From the NCBI GenBank assembly GCA_022510925.1, contig JAFLSO010000007.1, forward strand, positions 1 to 64,000: a DNA stretch of 64,000 bases, given 5' to 3'. Below are positions 53,739-61,125 of this stretch, in pieces. Each line of letters begins with the position of its first letter. The first letter of the stretch is position 1. The DNA is from Treponema sp. Lineage in GTDB: Bacteria > Spirochaetota > Spirochaetia > Treponematales > Treponemataceae. The translations under genes were made by a program, and so were the position numbers. The notes under the pieces are model-generated. The model saw nothing but the letters and a program-made list of their open reading frames with translations, searched no databases and was not told where the DNA came from.

Positions 53739-53767
53739 ATTATAAATCCCCGCCGTGCATTTTGCAA
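53739..53767 (-). promoter_or_regulatory. Leaderless promoter of the M28 peptidase gene
   Basis: On the minus strand TTGCAA (53767-53762) and a perfect TATAAT (53744-53739) are 17 bases apart. The -10 ends 6 bases before the ATG. Confidence 0.7.
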
Positions 53768-53811
53768 ATTCTCATTCCTGGCAGCGCGTCTTTTCCGTGA
53801 AACTTTGATTG

Positions 53812-53840
53812 TTGTCAACAAATATCAGGTATGGTATAAT
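53812..53840 (+). promoter_or_regulatory. Leaderless promoter of the adenosine deaminase gene
   Basis: TTGTCA (53812-53817), a 17-base spacer and the extended -10 TGG-TATAAT (53832-53840). The -10 ends 6 bases before ATG 53847. This is the clearest example of the pattern in the window. Confidence 0.78.
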
Positions 53841-53846
53841 CGCTCC

Positions 53847-54911
53847 ATGAAAAAACAGGAATTTTACAGTTTGATGCGTGCGGTTCCTAAGGCGGAGCTG
53901 CATCTGCACAGCGAGGCCGTTATAAGCCGCAGGACTGTAAAACGCATGATGGCGAAGCACCGCAAGTCTTCCGTCACTCAAAAAGATATAAATGAGCTTT
54001 TCAGCTATACGGATCTTCCCGGTTTCTTGGACGCGTTCATAAAGATACAGAATTTTTTTGTCACCGAGGACGATCTGGAGTATATCACAAAAGACCTGGA
54101 TTCCTATCTTGAGGATAATAACATTGTTTACTGCGAGGCCTTTTTCAGCCCCACAAGCTATGTGGGCCGGGGATTTGATTTCCATAAGATGATTTCCGTG
54201 CTTGGTGACGGGATAAAAAAAATCGGCAGCCGTAAGAGCGGACCTGATGGCATGGGGCGCACCGTCCGTATTCTGGTGGATGTGAGCCGCTCGTTCGGAG
54301 TGCGGAACGCCATGCGAAATCTGGATTTGGTTCTGGGCGAGAAGAGCGCGTACATAATCGGCATAGGGCTGGGCGGCGATGAGAATGCCAGTGGCGCCAA
54401 AGATTTTAAAAAGATTTTTGACAAGGCCAGGGCGGGCGGACTTCACACTGTGGTCCATGCGGGCGAGGTCTGTGAGCCTGACTCCATAACTGACTGCATA
54501 AAGTATTTGAGGCCGGAGCGTATAGGGCATGGCATAAGCGTGGTGCATGACAAGAACGTGATGCGGGAATGCAGGGACAGGGCGCTCGCGTTCGAGGTAT
54601 GCCCCACCAGCAACGTTTTCATGGGCGCATATGTAAAAAGTCTTAGGGACCATCCCGTGAGGCGCATGTACGAGGAGGGTCTTTTAGTGACACTGAACAC
54701 CGATGACCCCGCCTTCTTCAAAGTGTCGCTTCTGGATGAGTACTGGAATCTCTATTCCAAGCTGGGATTCTCTTTAGATGATATACATGCTGTTCTTCTG
54801 AACGGATTCAAGGCAGCGTTCATAAGCGAGAGCAAAAAAAAATCATATTGCAGGCAGGCGGACAGAGCGTGGAAAGAATGGTTCGCATCTCATCCTGACA
54901 TTACCTCTTAA
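53847..54911 (+). CDS. Adenosine deaminase family protein
   Basis: The 354-residue (beta/alpha)8 amidohydrolase has the zinc and catalytic residues H19 and H21 (ELHLHSEAV), HAGE, RIGHG, CPTSN and LNTDDP. The usual HLHLEG/HLHLDG reads HLHSEA, so the first-loop Gly is Ala. It should deaminate adenosine or a related purine. Given that substitution, an adenine- or modified-nucleoside deaminase is also possible. ATG 53847 is fixed by the promoter and by alignment; a frame extending to 53805 would cross the -10. Confidence 0.85.
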   Translation: MKKQEFYSLMRAVPKAELHLHSEAVISRRTVKRMMAKHRKSSVTQKDINELFSYTDLPGFLDAFIKIQNFFVTEDDLEYITKDLDSYLEDNNIVYCEAFFSPTSYVGRGFDFHKMISVLGDGIKKIGSRKSGPDGMGRTVRILVDVSRSFGVRNAMRNLDLVLGEKSAYIIGIGLGGDENASGAKDFKKIFDKARAGGLHTVVHAGEVCEPDSITDCIKYLRPERIGHGISVVHDKNVMRECRDRALAFEVCPTSNVFMGAYVKSLRDHPVRRMYEEGLLVTLNTDDPAFFKVSLLDEYWNLYSKLGFSLDDIHAVLLNGFKAAFISESKKKSYCRQADRAWKEWFASHPDITS

Positions 54912-54918
54912 AATGACA

Positions 54919-54942
54919 GGGCCCGTGTGTTTGCACGGGCCC
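54919..54942. terminator. Hairpin between convergent genes
   Basis: GGGCCCGTG (54919-54927) and CACGGGCCC (54934-54942) form a perfect 9-bp stem with a 6-base loop. T-runs on either side are short, so it may act in both directions. Confidence 0.6.
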
Positions 54943-54963
54943 ACTTTATCATCCTTATGCTTT

Positions 54964-57387
54964 TTATACTCTCTGGATTTTCACTGTGAGCGGAACCCTC
55001 AGTGTGTTACCGCACCAGTCCGTTATTTTAAGGGCCGCTTTTCCTGCTTTCCCGGTGGTCCTCACGTAGGCGCCCGCGGTCCCGCCCTTGAGCGACACTG
55101 CGGCAGGACCTATAAGCTCTATAGGGCCCTCTGTCTCCAGAAGGACCGCCTCCTGGCAGTAATGCTGCACGTTGGATTTCTCGTCAACGGCGCACAGGTT
55201 CACTTCCGCCACGTCATAGGTCTGCGTCTCTATGAGGACGCTGCGGCGCACGGTGGCGCTCACCTGGGTAAGTCTGGCCGGCCCCTTGACCACTGTCTTA
55301 ACCAGTTTGCCTCCGCGGTATGCCTCGAACGTGTAGCTTGTGGTCACGCTTCCGCCCGCGCCCAGGTTCCCCAGATAGCGGCTGAAGAATTCCGTCATCT
55401 GACGCATGTTTGTGGTTCTGGTGGCGGCCAGTTTTAGCGCGGTGGCGGTCACATTTTTAGGAAGGTTGTTCATCCCGTACCATAGCGCCGCATGCAGGAC
55501 TTTCTTTATGTCCTCCGCTTTCTTGTGCGGAATATTGTAGTCATCCTCCAGGCGGGAGCCTATGAAATCATCCACGAAAATCGGGCCGTGAGCAAGGCTT
55601 TTGTATTCGCTGTCCTTTGCGGTGAACTCTTTTATGAACGTGCCGTTCACGTAGAATTTCACGCTGTCGGCGTTCGTGAAAATCCACACTGCCTCACGGG
55701 TTCCTGCGGGGTACTCTCCCAAATCCATGCTGCTGGAAATCTCAAGCACATCTCCCGCGATTTCCGCGCTCTGCTGGCTCTGGTAGACGGATGCCGCCAG
55801 CTTAGGATTGCGGAACATATCCATCACGCCGTGATAGCAGATGTAGTCTCCCGCTCCGAATTCCTTATGCGTGTTGTAGTCGAACGCGCACCATCCGCTT
55901 GAGCCGCCTATGTCATCGCGCGCCGCTACATCGTTTATGACCTTAGCATGGCGCAGCGCGTGCCTCATGCGGTGCAGCTCGTCGTCAAAGCTTTTTGTGG
56001 GATACATATGGCCGTTGTATTCCGTAACCATGTAGCCGCCGGAGGACTTTGTTATCTCTTTTTTGGGGCGCACACCGTCGTTGTTCCCGGTGTGGCTGAA
56101 GTCGTTGTAAGTGTAGACGTCCTCAAAGAAATGGCTGTGTGCAAAGTTCCGGACTCCTGCGGTGGGGCGTGTGGGGTCCAGCTCCCTGGCGGCGGCGTTC
56201 GTGGCTTTGAACAGTTCATCGTCATCAGGGCTTTCGTTTATGCGGACACCCCACATGAAGATGGAGGGGTGATTGCGCCACTGAAGAACCATGTCCCGCG
56301 TGTTTCTGACGGCCTGCTCCTTCCACTCATAGTCACCTATGTGCTGCCAGCCGGGAATCTCCGTGAAAACCAGAAGTCCTATCTCATCGCAGCGGTCTAT
56401 GAAATGATGACTCTGCGGATAATGCGACGTGCGCACCTCGTTAAGGCCCAGCTCATATTTAAGGATGTCCGCGTCGTCCCTCTGCATGGAGGCGGGCATG
56501 GCATACCCCACATAGGGATAACTCTGATGACGGTTAAGTCCGCGCAGCTTTATCTTCTTGCCGTTAAGAAAGAATCCCTGCTCGTTGAACAGAATGTCGC
56601 GGAAGCCGAAGCGCACCTTGTGGGTGTCCACGATTTTTCCTTTCTCGTTCAGAAGCTCGGTTATGGCGTAATAGAGGGCGGGATTCTCCAGGCTCCACGC
56701 CACTATGTGGTCCGCATCCGCGGAAGTCAGGACCTTTTCTCCAGGAACGCCCGTGCTTATCTGTGCGGAAATCCTCTCGGCTATGCCCTCGTCCTCCTCT
56801 GCGGCGCTCACAATGCGCTGGCTGATTGTGTATCCCTCCGCGGGACTGCTGAGAGTTATCTCGCTCTCAAAATGATTGTTCTTTGTCTTAACGAAAACGT
56901 CTTTTATATAGACAGGATTCTTTATCTCCAGATACACGTCGCGGTAAATTCCGCCGTATGTCATGTAGTCTATTACAAGTCCGAACGGAGGGAAGTTGTT
57001 TGACTCGCGGCTGTCAACTTTTATCGCAAGCACGTTCTCTTTTCCCTGCGGCAAGAGATGCTCCGTTAAGTCCGCGCTGAAGGCGGTGTATCCGCATTTG
57101 TGGACCAGCAGGCTCTCGCCGTTCAGAAAAACCTCGCTCATCTGCGCGGCTCCGTCCACCGTGAGGATTATTCTCTTGCTCTCCCATGAAGGCTGCGTGA
57201 GAAACGTGGTGCGGTACAGGCTTACTTTCTGATACATCTCAGGACTGAAATTATTGAACGGAGTCTCCGCCACAGTGTGTGGAATGCGCACTTGCTCCAG
57301 CTTGCCCTTGAATTTAAGGCTGAGCATTTTCTCGTCAAACTCCGGTGAGAACTGAAAATCGTTGTTTAAAAAAATCTTGTCTTTCAT
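54964..57387 (-). CDS. GH2-family beta-galactosidase/beta-glucuronidase
   Basis: The 807-residue protein has the GH2 order: sugar-binding jelly roll, immunoglobulin-like domain, (beta/alpha)8 barrel and C-terminal beta domains. The acid/base is E385 in WGVRINES and the nucleophile is E456 in VTEYNGH. LRGLNRHQSYPYVG and EVRTSHYP are typical barrel strands. No signal peptide is present, so it acts on imported oligosaccharides. Substrate could be a beta-galactoside or glucuronide. The start at 57387 has no ribosome-binding site, and a TAAAAT lies 6 bases upstream. Confidence 0.88.
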   Translation of the reverse strand: MKDKIFLNNDFQFSPEFDEKMLSLKFKGKLEQVRIPHTVAETPFNNFSPEMYQKVSLYRTTFLTQPSWESKRIILTVDGAAQMSEVFLNGESLLVHKCGYTAFSADLTEHLLPQGKENVLAIKVDSRESNNFPPFGLVIDYMTYGGIYRDVYLEIKNPVYIKDVFVKTKNNHFESEITLSSPAEGYTISQRIVSAAEEDEGIAERISAQISTGVPGEKVLTSADADHIVAWSLENPALYYAITELLNEKGKIVDTHKVRFGFRDILFNEQGFFLNGKKIKLRGLNRHQSYPYVGYAMPASMQRDDADILKYELGLNEVRTSHYPQSHHFIDRCDEIGLLVFTEIPGWQHIGDYEWKEQAVRNTRDMVLQWRNHPSIFMWGVRINESPDDDELFKATNAAARELDPTRPTAGVRNFAHSHFFEDVYTYNDFSHTGNNDGVRPKKEITKSSGGYMVTEYNGHMYPTKSFDDELHRMRHALRHAKVINDVAARDDIGGSSGWCAFDYNTHKEFGAGDYICYHGVMDMFRNPKLAASVYQSQQSAEIAGDVLEISSSMDLGEYPAGTREAVWIFTNADSVKFYVNGTFIKEFTAKDSEYKSLAHGPIFVDDFIGSRLEDDYNIPHKKAEDIKKVLHAALWYGMNNLPKNVTATALKLAATRTTNMRQMTEFFSRYLGNLGAGGSVTTSYTFEAYRGGKLVKTVVKGPARLTQVSATVRRSVLIETQTYDVAEVNLCAVDEKSNVQHYCQEAVLLETEGPIELIGPAAVSLKGGTAGAYVRTTGKAGKAALKITDWCGNTLRVPLTVKIQRV

Positions 57388-57393
57388 AAAAAT

Positions 57394-57422
57394 ATTTTAC
57401 GGGAAATTTTTGCTATGTGCAA
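57394..57422 (-). promoter_or_regulatory. Leaderless promoter of the GH2 gene
   Basis: On the minus strand TTGCAC (57422-57417) and TAAAAT (57399-57394) are 17 bases apart, and the -10 ends 6 bases before the ATG. Confidence 0.5.
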
Positions 57423-57445
57423 GACTTTAAAACGTCCGCCGGCAC

Positions 57446-57475
57446 TTGACAGGGATTGGTGTGCTGTAAGACAAT
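57446..57475 (+). promoter_or_regulatory. Candidate promoter of the SPOR-domain gene
   Basis: A perfect TTGACA (57446-57451) is followed after 18 bases by GACAAT, a moderate -10. The leader of about 20 bases has a GAGGG ribosome-binding site. Confidence 0.4.
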
Positions 57476-57500
57476 AAGTTACTTTTGGTTTGAGGGTTTT

Positions 57501-58511
57501 ATGAAAGCATTTAGAGTTGGTTTTCTTTTGCTTGTTTTTATGGTTGTAAAAACAACAGTGGTTTCTGCGCAGGAATGGTTCATATGTTTAGGCTCTTTCA
57601 TGGATCGCTCCAATGCGGAACGATTTAAAGATGACCTTTCCGCACAATCTGTGCCGTCTTTTGTGTACGAAACGAAGATAGACGGACAGTCACTGTACCG
57701 TGTCCTCCTTTCGGAATCTTTTTCTGATGCCAATGATGCGCGAGTCCTGCGTGATGGAATTGAGAAGTCTCTGAGAAAGCATGTCTCCATAAACGGCAAT
57801 CTGTGGATTTGTCTTGCGGACAGGCCGTATCATGCTGAGCCTGAGAAACGCATTATTAATGTGACGGACAGTGACACCGGGAATCCCATAGCCCTTGCCC
57901 GACTTACTGTGGATGAGACTTTGCATACCTCCACTGATGAGGACGGTAATGCGGAGCTCCCGGACGGTCTTGCTGATGGAGAGCACAGTCTGCTAATAGA
58001 AAGTGACGGGCATATAGCGACTAAAACGCATTTCTCAACGGAAGGCGGAGCGGTGCAAACCCCGCCTGTTTATTCTGTGGCACGCGTTGTGGACGGAGAG
58101 GGCGGAAGCATAAAAGTTGTGCTCAATTGGGGGCTTATTCCTGAGGATTTGGACCTGCATGTATTCAGCGGTTCAAGGCATGTCTATTTTGGTAATATGC
58201 TCTCGTCAGGAGATGATGTAATAACTCTGGACAGGGATGACATAGATTATGAGGGACCGGAGACAATCACGGTGCATAACAGAAACGAGAGCGCAGCGTA
58301 TGAATTCTACATCCATGATTTCTCAAATAGATCCAATACATCAAGCACCGTTCTTTCTAAGAGCATGGCCAGGGTGCAGCTCACAATGGATAATGTCTAT
58401 ATAGGCACTTATACCGTTCCCGCAGAAAAAGAGGGCACATGGTGGCATGTCCTTGACATAGAGAACGGTGAGGTCATTGTCCGTAATACTGTCTCTGATG
58501 AGATTAGGTAG
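57501..58511 (+). CDS. Secreted SPOR-domain protein with C-terminal beta domain
   Basis: The 336-residue protein starts at ATG 57501 with a signal peptide (cut near VSA-QEW). A SPOR-like repeat follows (about 25-100: WFICLGSFMDRSNAERFKDDL), then a carboxypeptidase-regulatory-like segment (about 115-185: DSDTGNPIALARLTVDE). The C-terminal domain contains VVLNWGLIPEDLDLHVF, which is like YfaP/DUF2135 modules. SPOR domains bind denuded peptidoglycan. Composition looks lower in GC than its neighbours, which may indicate transfer. The family assignment of the C terminus is tentative. Confidence 0.65.
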   Translation: MKAFRVGFLLLVFMVVKTTVVSAQEWFICLGSFMDRSNAERFKDDLSAQSVPSFVYETKIDGQSLYRVLLSESFSDANDARVLRDGIEKSLRKHVSINGNLWICLADRPYHAEPEKRIINVTDSDTGNPIALARLTVDETLHTSTDEDGNAELPDGLADGEHSLLIESDGHIATKTHFSTEGGAVQTPPVYSVARVVDGEGGSIKVVLNWGLIPEDLDLHVFSGSRHVYFGNMLSSGDDVITLDRDDIDYEGPETITVHNRNESAAYEFYIHDFSNRSNTSSTVLSKSMARVQLTMDNVYIGTYTVPAEKEGTWWHVLDIENGEVIVRNTVSDEIR

Positions 58512-58539
58512 AACGGACTTCTTTCAGTTATGCAGGCAC

Positions 58540-59370
58540 TTAGGAGAGACGGCCGATCAGATACGGAATCGCTTTCTCGAACTTGGCGCCGTACCAGTGG
58601 TCCTTGTCTCCGAGCGTGGCTTTCATGGACTCAACCGTGAAGTCCGCCGCTATGGCCGCCGCCTCAGCCGCAGGTTTTCCCCTCAGCAGCGCGCCGGTGA
58701 ACGCGGAGGCGTAGATGTCCCCCGTCCCGTGCATGGAGGCGTCAAGCTTCTCCGTAAAGTAATAGCTGAATGATGAGCCGTCGTACACCGCCACACCGAG
58801 CTTGTCTTTCTCAAAGCTGACTCCCGTCAGTATTACGTTCCTGGCTCCAAGCGCGCATAGCCTTTTCATCACGTCCTCTATGTAATCCTGAGTGTAGTTC
58901 TCCCCCACATAGGGAATGCCCAGCAGGAACGAAGCCTCCGTAAGGTTGGGCAGTATGTAGTCCGCGCCGTCGCAGAGCCTGGCCATCTCTTTGGGAAAGT
59001 CGGCGTCAAACCCCGCGTAGAGCTTCCCGTTGTCTGCCATGGCGGGATCAACTATTCGGAGCGCATCAGGGCGAGCGGTGTCACGCATTATGCTGAGGAT
59101 GTGCGGGATCTGTGTTCTGGTGACGTAGCCGGTGTAGAACGCGTCGAAGCTGATGCTCTCTTTCTTCCAGCGGTCCAGGATTCTGGGCATCTCGTCAGTA
59201 AGGTCACAGAATGTCCATGCCGAAAATCCCTGGGCCGTGTGGTTTGACAGCACAGCGCCCGGCAGAATGGCGGTCTCTATTCCGCATGCAGAGATTATGG
59301 GAAGAGCCACCGTGAGCGAGCACTGCCCTACGCATGAGATGTCCTGAATGGTTAAAAGCCTTTTGTCCAT
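58540..59370 (-). CDS. Pyridoxal/pyridoxamine kinase (PdxY/PdxK type)
   Basis: The 276-residue ribokinase-like enzyme phosphorylates B6 vitamers to PLP or PMP precursors. The start MDKRLLTIQDISCVGQCSLT, the IVDPAMADNGKLY segment, LPNLTEASFLLG and the anion-hole motif MHGTGDIYASAF are typical. A GGAG ribosome-binding site precedes the ATG. It is divergent from a MocR-type regulator across an operator-like inverted repeat, the arrangement expected of PdxR-controlled B6 genes. Confidence 0.9.
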   Translation of the reverse strand: MDKRLLTIQDISCVGQCSLTVALPIISACGIETAILPGAVLSNHTAQGFSAWTFCDLTDEMPRILDRWKKESISFDAFYTGYVTRTQIPHILSIMRDTARPDALRIVDPAMADNGKLYAGFDADFPKEMARLCDGADYILPNLTEASFLLGIPYVGENYTQDYIEDVMKRLCALGARNVILTGVSFEKDKLGVAVYDGSSFSYYFTEKLDASMHGTGDIYASAFTGALLRGKPAAEAAAIAADFTVESMKATLGDKDHWYGAKFEKAIPYLIGRLS

Positions 59371-59434
59371 AAAAATTTCTCCGTGACTGTTTTTTTTAGC
59401 CGCGCATGATGAATCCTCTAAAAATCTAGCGCAT

Positions 59435-59487
59435 AATCTGGTATTATGTATATACTCAAAAATATAGAAAATGTATAATATCAGATT
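59435..59487. promoter_or_regulatory. 13-bp inverted repeat and -10 between pdxY-type and MocR genes
   Basis: AATCTGGTATTAT (59435-59447) and ATAATATCAGATT (59475-59487) match as an inverted repeat at 12 of 13 positions, with 27 bases between. The right arm covers the TATAAT (59474-59479) of the MocR gene and reaches its ATG. A GTATATAC palindrome lies in the spacer (59448-59455). It is a likely autoregulatory and shared operator. Confidence 0.6.
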
Positions 59488-60903
59488 ATGATAACGGTTT
59501 CTTTTGAGAGCAGGGGAAGCGCTACGCTGTGCGATTATCTTTGCGACAGCATAAAGAGGCAGATAGAGAGGGGCGAGCTTAAGGCCGATGAGCGTCTGCC
59601 GTCAAAGAGAGCGCTCTCCGAGAATCTGGGTGTCAGCGTCATCACCGTGCAGAACGCATATTCGCGCCTGATAGATTTGGGCTACCTGTACTCCGTGGAG
59701 AAAAAAGGTTTCTTTGTGAGCGACCTTCTTCCCGTAAAATCCGTGCCGGGCGCGGAGGTAAAAGAGCGCCTGATGGAGCGGGAGAGAAAAGTAGAATACT
59801 TCGCGGACTTTACAAGCGGCGCGTCTAACTTTGAGAGATTCCCGTTCAGCGTATGGGCGCACACTTTGCGCCGCGTTCTGAATTCCGGGGACGAGAGGCT
59901 TCTGGAGAGAAACGGTCCCTGCGGCGTGGAGCCGCTGTGCGATTCCATAGCGCGCTACCTTAAGGAGTTCAGGGGAATGAGCGTGCGCCCTGAGCAGGTG
60001 GTGGTGGGCGCCGGCACTGAGAATCTGTACTCCATGCTCGCGGCGCTTCTGGGAAGGCAGAGGAGAATAGCGGTGGAGAATCCGGGGTACAAGAAAATCT
60101 ATTCACTGCTCACCATGAACGGAGTGAAATGCGTTCCGATAAAACTGGACGGTCACGGAATGGACATGGGCGCACTGGAGGCAAGCGGCGCGGACGTAGC
60201 CCACGTGTCGCCGAGCCATCATTTTCCCACGGGAATGGTCATGCCGGTAAGGCGCAGGCAGGAGCTGCTCAGGTGGGCCGGTAGGGGCGGAAGAAAACGT
60301 TTCATAATAGAGGATGACTTTGACAGCGAATTCAGGTTCAACGGAAAGCCCCTGCCCACATTGCAGAGCGAGGATTCAGGCGGGAACGTTATTTACGTGA
60401 ACACTTTCTCAAAGACGCTCTCCCCGTCATTCCGCATAGGGTACATGGTTCTTCCCGTGCGCATGGCTGAGACTTTCAGAAAAAGATTCAGTTTCTGCTC
60501 CTGCCCTGTAAGCTCGTTCGAGCAGTACACGCTGGCGCAGTTCATGGGCAGCGGGGATTACGGCGCGCACATAAGGCGCATGAAAAACTATTACAGGAGC
60601 CTTCGCAATGAGCTCATACGCGCGCTTGAGGAGAGCGCCGTCACGGACTTCTGCGGCATACATGAGGAGGACGCTGGACTGCATTTTCTGCTCACGGTGG
60701 AGAATGCTTCCGTGGATGCCGTGCGTATTGCGTCGGAGCTCCGCGAAAAAAAATCAGTGAGGCTTCCGCTGCTTTCTGATTATTTTTATGGCGCGGTGCC
60801 GGCTTCTTGGCGCAACACTTTTGTGGTCAACTACGGTGGAATAAAGAAAGAGCGTATAGCGGAGACCGTGGCGCGCATGGAGGATGTTTTCAGGGGCCTC
60901 TGA
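59488..60903 (+). CDS. MocR/PdxR-family transcriptional regulator (GntR HTH + aminotransferase domain)
   Basis: The 471-residue protein has an N-terminal GntR winged helix (about 10-75: ERLPSKRALSENLGVSVITV). A fold-type I aminotransferase-like domain follows, with the PLP-binding lysine K309 in NTFSKTLSPSFRIGY. MocR proteins sense PLP or amino-acid ligands; PdxR members control pyridoxine or PLP salvage genes. The divergent kinase gene and nearby glyA, a PLP enzyme, fit a PdxR role. A TATAAT ends 8 bases before the ATG, with no ribosome-binding site. Confidence 0.92.
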   Translation: MITVSFESRGSATLCDYLCDSIKRQIERGELKADERLPSKRALSENLGVSVITVQNAYSRLIDLGYLYSVEKKGFFVSDLLPVKSVPGAEVKERLMERERKVEYFADFTSGASNFERFPFSVWAHTLRRVLNSGDERLLERNGPCGVEPLCDSIARYLKEFRGMSVRPEQVVVGAGTENLYSMLAALLGRQRRIAVENPGYKKIYSLLTMNGVKCVPIKLDGHGMDMGALEASGADVAHVSPSHHFPTGMVMPVRRRQELLRWAGRGGRKRFIIEDDFDSEFRFNGKPLPTLQSEDSGGNVIYVNTFSKTLSPSFRIGYMVLPVRMAETFRKRFSFCSCPVSSFEQYTLAQFMGSGDYGAHIRRMKNYYRSLRNELIRALEESAVTDFCGIHEEDAGLHFLLTVENASVDAVRIASELREKKSVRLPLLSDYFYGAVPASWRNTFVVNYGGIKKERIAETVARMEDVFRGL

Positions 60904-61069
60904 TTTTATGCCCGCGGATTCTGGTAGAGGAATCGGAGCCTACGCCCGGCTGGAGTGGCGGCTTGCCGGCCGCTTGCGGCTGAAACCACGGAAGACGGGG
61001 AGCGGGACGGGATTCTATGTTTGGCGCGCGGAGATTATGGCATTGAGGCAGGTTCCGTCCGAAAAGGTA
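60904..61069. other. Intergenic region upstream of glyA
   Basis: No convincing gene was seen. A 65-codon frame overlaps the end of the MocR gene but has no family likeness or ribosome-binding site. A CGGCTTGCCGGCCGCTTGCG stretch can form small hairpins. No riboswitch consensus was recognised. Confidence 0.4.
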
Positions 61070-61098
61070 TTGAAGCGCTAAACGTAATCAAGTAAAAT
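61070..61098 (+). promoter_or_regulatory. glyA promoter
   Basis: TTGAAG (61070-61075) and TAAAAT (61093-61098) are separated by 17 bases. A leader of about 21 bases carries AAGGAG before the ATG. Confidence 0.6.
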
Positions 61099-61125
61099 CT
61101 TCCGTAATAAAATTAAGGAGATTGT

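Noticed and set aside
55948-57003. Plus-strand open frame over the GH2 gene
   Set aside because: The 351-codon frame mirrors the GH2 codons on the other strand and has no domain of its own.
60884-61081. 65-codon open frame after the MocR gene
   Set aside because: It overlaps the end of the MocR gene, has no ribosome-binding site, shows no family likeness and has a skewed Arg/Gly composition typical of chance frames in GC-rich DNA.
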